A DNA stretch of 24,210 nucleotides from Oehlia diaphana (Eukaryota; Glomeromycota; Glomeromycetes; Glomerales; Glomeraceae): contig QZLH01000344.1 of NCBI GenBank assembly GCA_003833135.1, forward strand, positions 38,856 through 63,065. Direction: 5' to 3'. The position numbers and the translations under genes are program-made. Under the pieces are notes generated by a model. It was not told the DNA's origin, searched no databases, and saw nothing but the letters and a program-made list of their open reading frames with translations. This document shows positions 18,405-24,210 of this stretch, in pieces. Position 1 is the stretch's first letter. Every line of letters starts with the position of its first letter.

Positions 18405-19218
18405 ATAAATTCCATAATACTGTTTTTATTTCTTCAATCAATTTTTCAATTTCAATTGTATTTAGTAATAGGGAAGAACAATCCACTCATTAATATTATT
18501 TAACACTTCTTTAGAAGATGGCCTTTTTAATAGATCTTCATAACATTTTTTCATAACATTGTAGAGTATTTTCAATAATTTCGGGACGTTCACCTTTACA
18601 AATACAACCAATAAATCATATTTGAAAAAGTATGAACTGTATGATATTCCACAAATATAAGCACTTTTATATTTCATAATTATTTTTCATTATTATGATT
18701 TAAATATTACCATCATGAAAATAAGGTTTGTTCATATATCTCATTAAGTCCAGAAATAATTTCATATAACATAAATAATTTTTGATTCCAATTATTTTTA
18801 ATTATTCTTGTCAAGTTTTCTCTTAAATTACCTTTATTTGTAATAATCCATTACTACATTATATTTCAAAGTATTTGGATTTTCTGTAAATCCATCAAAC
18901 TTAATAATATTATGTGAATTTAAACAACTTTTATGACAATTCCACTATAAAAAATAACATTGTTTTAATAAATTAATGTATAAATAAATTATAAAAAAAA
19001 AATACTATCATACTTTATTATAAATTCATTTAAATTATTATGACATTTAAGAATTTCTTCTTTACCTAGATTATTCTTTAACCAAATAGCTTTGTAAATA
19101 ATACTAAATCTTCCTTCATTAAAATATTCAAACATTGTTTAAAAAATTTATTATAATGAATCCATTTTAATTTGTTTTTAAAAATAAATTCATCTATAAT
19201 TGTATTTCTACTTTTTCC
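18405..19218 (-). pseudogene. TKL-like kinase pseudogene with deleted catalytic segment
   Basis: In reading order: NTIIDEFIFKNKLKWI, then after a shift MFEYFNEGRFSIIYKAIW (glycine-rich loop), an intron-like gap with acceptor TTTTTTATAG near 18960, NIIKFDGFTENPNTLKYNVVM, a one-base shift, GNLRENLTRIIKNNW, LYEIISGLNEIYE, and then only HDGNI remains of the catalytic loop. The activation loop and APE region are missing. Text resumes with ICKGERPEIIENTLQCY, shifts again to KRPSSKEVLNNINEWI, and ends with IEIEKLIEEIK near 18410. Several frameshifts, stops and a large internal deletion show it is long dead. It lies on the same strand as the kinase relics on either side, as expected for a tandem array. 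Confidence 0.82.
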
Positions 19219-19252
19219 AAATCAATAAATTAAAATTATATTATTCAATATA

Positions 19253-19436
19253 AATTTATTCATCGCCTGTAAGCAATGCATCGCCTCTGGGCAAAATTAT
19301 GTAATGCCAGCAAAAATTAGTGTCATTTAAAGGGCGGTAGGTTTAAAATTTTCTGTCCCAGGATACGTATGGAAAATGAAAAGGGAGGGTGTGACATGGG
19401 CGACTAGCAATGACATAGATGTGCGATGAATAAATT
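19253..19436. mobile_element. 184-bp MITE-like element with perfect 14-bp ends
   Basis: AATTTATTCATCGC at 19253-19266 is exactly matched in reverse complement at 19423-19436. The interior is richer in G and C than the flanks (GGGCGGTAGG, GGGAGGGTGTGACATGGGCG) and has no gene. It sits just upstream of the kinase relic ending at 19218. A related GCATCGCCTGTA word occurs at about 21881. Confidence 0.6.
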
Positions 19437-19567
19437 ATTTCTAACATCTGTTATTTTAAAATTTACACTAAAATTTAAATTTAAAATTATCTAAGTTATA
19501 TAAATGTTCTTTAGTTACTTTAACATTTGACTTTAACTTTTCAAAGGTTAAGAACCTTCATTCTATA

Positions 19568-19593
19568 TTATTTTTGACAAATTTCTTCTAGTT
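19568..19593 (-). pseudogene. Orphan last exon of a lost kinase
   Basis: After an acceptor TTTTATAG, the minus strand reads LEEICQK then TAA. The kinase at the right edge of the window has the same acceptor followed by LNEICQGRK-stop at 23489-23520, and the flanking bases also match (TTCTTTAGTTAC, TTCATTC...ATATTATTTT). No kinase body is found upstream, so this exon is what remains of a further array member. Confidence 0.55.
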
Positions 19594-19645
19594 CTATAAA
19601 ATTAAAAGTATAAAAAATCAACGGTTATATTTGCAATAAGCAATA

Positions 19646-19760
19646 TGATTGGTGAAATTTACTCAGCAGCACGATAGTAGTTATGAGGTCACGTGTGACG
19701 AGTAACAGGCTTACATAATAGGTACTGTTTGTACTAACATAAATCACCAATTAATAAATG
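19646..19760. repeat. Short imperfect inverted repeat
   Basis: GATTGGTGAAATTTA near 19648 is answered by TAAATCACCAATTAAT near 19741. About 110 bases in all, with TCACGTG inside. Confidence 0.35.
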
Positions 19761-19855
19761 TCTGATAAAAACGGTTATAAATAAACATTGGCACATATTA
19801 AATAAATATTTCTTTTTTTTTAATATTAAAGTATTTTTTATAAATTAGGTGATTT

Positions 19856-20002
19856 GATAAGATACAAGACGTTTAGTTAGCCTTTCACGTTTTTTCAATT
19901 GAATCTGATAATCCCTTTCTCACATCAGTACTCAAATAGAAATTAATATCAGATTTATTTCAAGAAGCTTTAGCGGCTGCTGCTATGGATAAGTTACTAT
20001 AA
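19856..20002 (+). pseudogene. Small coding relic of unknown family
   Basis: One plus frame reads DKIQDV-stop-LAFHVFSIESDNPFLTSVLK-stop-KLISDLFQEALAAAAMDKLL before TAA at 20000-20002. The text is balanced and helix-like, with an alanine run rare in this AT-rich DNA, and only two stops break it. I do not recognise the family; it resembles an exon or gene tail that has lost its function. Confidence 0.4.
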
Positions 20003-20552
20003 TAATAGAATTTGCATCAGATGTTAGTTGGTAGCGTGCACTATCTTATTAAAGATTATCATCACGTAAAAAATATTTCCATTATCTAAAAAAAAAGACC
20101 GTTAATCGATATTGTTGTTATGGGTGAGTAAGTTGCAAAAAAAAAAAAGGATGTTATAATAATTGTATTGTTACTTGCGGAATATCTGTATGTGAATGAT
20201 TAAGAATACCGAATATAACTAAGTAAATTTTTCGTTAAAAATAATTTAAAAAATGTTTTTTCTTTTAAGCGAAACTAAATCACATAAATTGCAGAATGTC
20301 ATAAAGTAGAAACTGTCCAAAGTACTTTTTATTTCTTTAATTTAATTCCATATAATAAGAAAAAATTATGGATCAGACTTACTAAAAAAGTTACAAATTA
20401 AATTATATATTTTATGAGTTGAGTTCGCTTATCTAAATAATTAATATCTCCATAACCGCCCTGCCATCAAAGTGAATGAAAATAATAAATACTATTATTT
20501 GTTATATCATTCTTCGTTACTGCGCTTATACCATATAAACTTAAAAAAGGGA
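20003..20552. other. AT-rich intergenic DNA, no gene seen
   Basis: Nothing supported apart from TTCTTCGTTACTGCGC at about 20511, which resembles the CGTTAC-NNCGC word at about 6065, 12080 (reverse complement context) and 16997. Confidence 0.45.
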
Positions 20553-20882
20553 GATTAAAAACTGAAAGAATTTTTTCCCTATGAAAAAAGATTGTGTGAT
20601 AATTGTGTGATAATTGTGTGATAAATTTTGTGCATACAGAAATCGTATAAAAAACATACAATAAACATTCAATACCATACAGAAAATGTGTTGAAAATTG
20701 CAACTACTCAATTTTTGAGGTATTGCAATTTTTAGCACAATTTCTGTACAGTGTTGAACATTTCTTGTATATCTTTTATATAATTTCTGTATACTCAAAA
20801 TTTATCGCACAATTATCGCACAAGTATCGTACAATTATCACACAATCTTTTTTCATAGGGTTTTTGCCTTTTAATTTTAATC
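20553..20882. mobile_element. 330-bp foldback (hairpin) element with internal 11-bp tandem repeats
   Basis: The two halves are reverse complements with moderate divergence around a centre at about 20713 (CTCA-attttt-TGAG). Outer tips GATTAAAA / TTTTAATC, then CCCTATGAAAAAAGATTGTG against CACAATCTTTTTTCATAGGG. Each arm carries tandem copies of an 11-base unit, ATTGTGTGATA, three in the left arm and about four variants in the right. No coding function: the several short frames on both strands are mirror translations of the arms. Target duplication not found. Confidence 0.8.
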
Positions 20883-21067
20883 ATAATATGACAATAGTCA
20901 ATTGGCTTATTCTGTTTAAATCCTGATCGAATGATTGATTGGAAGAAAATTGCTTTTTGAAATTTTTTGTTCAAAAAACGGTGTATTACAAAGGGGATCG
21001 TTTTAATATATATAAATCCTATAATATAAAATCTTATCGTTATCATTATATTAAACTAAAATATAAT

Positions 21068-21475
21068 ATGGTAATATTCAATGTAGTGAAATTTTTTTTT
21101 TCGTCATACTCGCTAAAATTTAAGAATTATTTACTACTAATAATGATGATGATATTATATATTATTTGTCAGACTTTTCGTTTTCTCCGGATATCGCAGA
21201 TCGAAGAATATCAAAATTCCAAAAAATTCGAATATTACACAGTCAATCTCGATAAATCGGATCAGTTGGTTCCAGTAAAAATATCTGATATATCAAGACA
21301 TCCGATATATCGAAAAAATCTCGCTAAACCGGATTTATATAAAATATACGAAAAATACGAAATATTGATATCACGTGATTTTTCGTTCAAAATTTTAAAA
21401 TTCGAAAACGAGCGAAAGATATCCGATATATCAAAAAATCTTCTTATACCGGATTTTATATTAAAATTATGTTAG
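21068..21475 (+). CDS. Unrecognised open frame, 135 aa, possibly repeat-derived
   Basis: ATG at 21068 opens a frame closing with TAG at 21473-21475. The frame is open from 20939 without a stop, which is unusual in such AT-rich sequence. Residues about 15-40 contain a hydrophobic segment (YLLLIMMMILYIIC), so a membrane anchor is possible. The rest is charged, with VNLDKSDQLVPVK and two related strings, DISRHPIYRKNLAKPD and DISKNLLIPD. Those come from repeated DNA words around the palindrome GATATATC (21287, 21304, 21425), and similar CCGAT/ATATCG words continue to about 21890. It may be a repeat that happens to lack stops, or a young membrane protein gene. No homology, splice sites or promoter could be assigned. 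Confidence 0.28.
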   Translation: MVIFNVVKFFFSSYSLKFKNYLLLIMMMILYIICQTFRFLRISQIEEYQNSKKFEYYTVNLDKSDQLVPVKISDISRHPIYRKNLAKPDLYKIYEKYEILISRDFSFKILKFENERKISDISKNLLIPDFILKLC

Positions 21476-23488
21476 GATCCGGCATATCAAGATATTCAGA
21501 AAAATAAAGCTATTCCCAAACTTTGATTAAAATATTAAAAAAAAAAGAATGGTAAAATTGTATGATATTTGTAAAGAATTTCGGTAAAATGATTAATTTC
21601 AATTCTGGTCAAAATTAACCATTTCAGCTGGAATTAAGCATTTTCTTAAAATTTTGCAATAATATAAAGGTATGCTAAAATAAAAAGAATACATTAACGC
21701 CAAATTTGGAAAAATTCGATATATTAAGATTTTTTTTGATATAACTGATATAGAATCAAATCCGACTTATGAAATATCGCGACTTTACTAATAAAATTCT
21801 GTATATCGCGATTGTTTTAATGACAAATTTGGTTCTGGGAGAAAAATCCGAAATAATACCAAATCCGGATCCGATTTATCGCATCGCCTGTATATAAAGA
21901 AATAAAAAATAGATGTGAGAGAAACATGATCGCTTTGAATTTGTTGTTTCAATAATTTCGCTTATATAACCTTGATTTAGTATCATGTGATTAGTGATTT
22001 CAATTAAGATTACTTTCTTTTTAGGAAAGGCTAGAATCATATTTTACCCGTTTTGTCAATGGATTATAAGGAATCCGAAATTTTTTTTTTTTTTAAAAAA
22101 AATGTTTCATCAAATGTTAAATTATTTACTCGATAATTTGTAAATTTGTAATATTAGCACAAATTATTGACGAATACTAAAATCAATTAATATTGTATTT
22201 TTCAGAAGGCAACAATTTCACTAATTAGTGTTAAGATATTAAAAATTATTATAGAAATTTTCATTATATATTTCATTTATTTGTAAAGAGCAAAAGATAC
22301 ATAATGAAGTGGGTATTGATTTATTTATCATATTTGTAAAAAACAATTATTATACGTAATTTCTACTACTTTATCTAATTTTTATTTTAAAATTATATAT
22401 ACTACATTTATTATTATTATTATTATTATTTTTTTTTGTGAATTTTTAAATGTATCAGATAGAGATTTGCATAAGCCAAAAATGAGCAGTTTGATTCGAG
22501 TGGGATTTCTTTCTAAGAACATTAGTTATAAAATACATTTTACAATATATTTTGATCATATTAGAGTATTATTACATTATCTTTGGGAATAATTTCACCT
22601 AGAGTATAATATTTGAAATTTAAGTCATATAAGTCAAACTATAATAAACATTTTTACTTAATTATTTTCATAATAAATTCAAAAAAATAGTATAAAACAT
22701 AAAACTCTTTTCTATTTTGCAAATTAAAATAATATTATTTACTGAACGTTATACTTAAGCATCATATAATACCGGTTCTATTGTGTTAGCTTCTGTAAGT
22801 ATCTTCAAGTTTCTGGAATAAATAAATCAACATATATAACGCTTTATTGATGACCCCATCGATTGCAGGCACCACTGTATGAGTGTATGTACTGTAAAAT
22901 CAATAATGTTATAAAGAAATTGCGTACCAAAATGATGTAATTTATTTAAATTCCTATTTGTTTTTACGTTCCATTTCAATGGTGTTATTATATAAAAGCT
23001 ACATTTAATTTAAGTGACTACTTTTTCATTTAATTTAATCGTTAAATTTAAAACCATCAATGGAGAATTTTAAGTTTTAAAAATACACTCGTCATAATTC
23101 CGGCTAAAAAGATCTGCATGGATTTTGCATCTTTTCGGTATCCAGCAATAAAGAATTACGCAACGGTTTATTGATTATTTAAACTTTTCTAGATTAAATC
23201 TAATCAGATACCATAAAATGTTTATTACATAATTATCGATGTAATCTTCACGTAATAATCATATTGAAATTTCATTCATTAAGTATTTGCATTTATTAAG
23301 TAAAACAAATAACATAAAGTAATCTAATAAATATATAGCTCTTTATTTAAATGAAAAATATATGTAAAAAAAAAGTAAACAAAGGTATAAAATATAAAAT
23401 AAAAATAAAAAAGTAAGGTTAACTTCAACTGTTCAACGTGTTCTTTAGTTACCTAAATCATAGATTTACGGAAAAATTTCATTCAATA
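21476..23488. other. AT-rich intergenic DNA with CCGAT words and an ATT microsatellite
   Basis: No gene is visible in about 2 kb. ATCCGGATCCGATTTATCGCATCGCC-like words at 21700-21895 continue the repeat seen in the preceding open frame. An (ATT)n microsatellite of about seven units lies at 22409-22430. The remainder is AT-rich without clear structure. Confidence 0.5.
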
Positions 23489-24210
23489 TTATTTTCGTCC
23501 TTGACAAATTTCATTCAGTTCTATAAAAATAATAAGTAAATAAACAAATCAGATAAGAAATATTAATGAATTTATCAATAAATAAAAACATATCTAATTC
23601 ACTTAATTGGACATCTAAGCATTTTGAATTTGTAAATTTCATAAAATTATATTGACCATTAACAAATATAAATGTAATAAGTCTCGATCCTTTGCAAGTC
23701 AGTGATTATTTTTAAAAACGATAGTAATGATAATTAAAAGAAATACTTACTAGGATTCGCTAATGTTGATTAAATAGCATACCTAGCATCTATTGGGAAA
23801 AAAAGAATAAAATTAGTAATCATATAAATGGTTTTCATAACGAAAGTAAATAAGTTAATTTACCTGAATTAAATTGAAAAGATGATAAATCTGATGAATT
23901 TACTGGTTTTGGAAGATTTTTAAAATTTAAAAGTCTACTAGTATAAATTGCTTGTGGATGTGTTTGAATATTTTTGGCTTTATCTTTGCTTGATTTGCTT
24001 TCAAATTTTTTTTTTCCAATTTCATCACATACTTTTATTTGTGAATAAATTTCACTATTTTGGCTACTTTTCTCATAATTAATTTCTTCAATTTCACCAT
24101 TCCATTTTGTTAATAACTGATACAATACTTTAGTAGTTGGTCTATTTTCTATTTCTGCATCCCAACATTTAACAATCAAGTCTGCAAGTAACTTTGGTAC
24201 ATCTTCAGAA
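23489..24210 (-). CDS. 3' end of a TKL-like protein kinase (partial, possibly disabled)
   Basis: The gene runs off the right edge. Exon 24210-23864 opens with SEDVPKLLADLIVKCWD and AEIENRPTTKVLYQLL, the conserved end of the kinase fold (CW...RP), followed by a charged tail with SQIKVCDEIGKK and SRLLNFKNLPKP. A donor CAG/GTAAAT at 23863 and acceptor CCCAATAG at 23790 give a 74-nt intron. The second exon 23789-23751 reads DARYAI-stop-STLANP and ends in a GTAAGT donor. The third exon starts at 23520 after TTTTATAG and reads LNEICQGRK-stop at 23489-23491. Because the frame stays consistent across the second intron, the TAA at 23770-23772 probably replaced a glutamine CAA and shortens the product by about 15 residues. 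The kinase domain itself may still be intact outside the window. Confidence 0.75.

Noticed and set aside
20467..21046. Several overlapping short frames on both strands (20467-20703, 20541-20798, 20723-20926, 20813-21046)
   Set aside because: Mirror translations of the foldback arms or AT-driven frames; no protein features.
21165..21895. Single transposon covering all CCGATATATCG-like words
   Set aside because: The words recur but I could not define matching ends, so they are recorded only as a loose repeat.
1..24210. tRNA and rRNA genes
   Set aside because: I looked for the GGTTCGAATCC-type B box on both strands by eye and for conserved rRNA words and saw none; a covariance-model scan would be decisive.

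Overview
This is a strongly AT-rich stretch of a eukaryotic genome, most likely fungal and probably from an arbuscular mycorrhizal fungus (Rhizophagus/Glomeromycotina type). That assignment is inference. It rests on spliced genes with short (about 70-90 nt) introns and GTAAAT/GTAAGT/GTGAGC donors; fragments of at least four kinases of the TKL-like type expanded in those fungi, one with an N-terminal CxxC...CxxC ribbon; a proteinase-K-like subtilase with dibasic processing sites; and dense decayed transposon and simple-repeat DNA. There are no bacterial operons, ribosome binding sites, rRNAs or tRNAs that I can see.

Layout. 1-720: pyrimidine-rich DNA with a tiny coding relic. 734-1464 (-): a broken, unrecognised gene. 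1543-3510: a non-autonomous inverted-repeat element with a smaller one nested inside. 3590-4175 (+): kinase pseudogene. 4400-4538: short MITE with an unusually clear terminal inverted repeat. 4540-6929: AT-rich DNA and old repeats. 6930-8216 (-): the one clearly intact large gene, a secreted subtilisin-like protease. 9177-9812: element built from CATTTCGCCGAA motifs. 11124-11690: purine-rich minisatellite. 12429-13432 (-): NmrA/isoflavone-reductase-like pseudogene with two introns still recognisable. 14749-15083 (-): a previously unframed three-exon gene for a 52-residue secreted cysteine-rich peptide, whose 18-nt middle exon seems to come from a tandem duplication. 15581-15640: sixty T. 15690-17050: repeats and promoter-like relics. 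17252-19593 (-): decaying kinase array. 20553-20882: large foldback. 21068-21475: unexplained open frame. 23489-24210 (-): 3' end of another kinase that runs off the window.

The genes do not form a pathway. The window reads as an accessory, transposon-rich region in which a kinase family and an oxidoreductase are decaying while two secreted products (the protease and the small cysteine-rich peptide) keep intact coding structure. The peptide gene is the item most worth following up.
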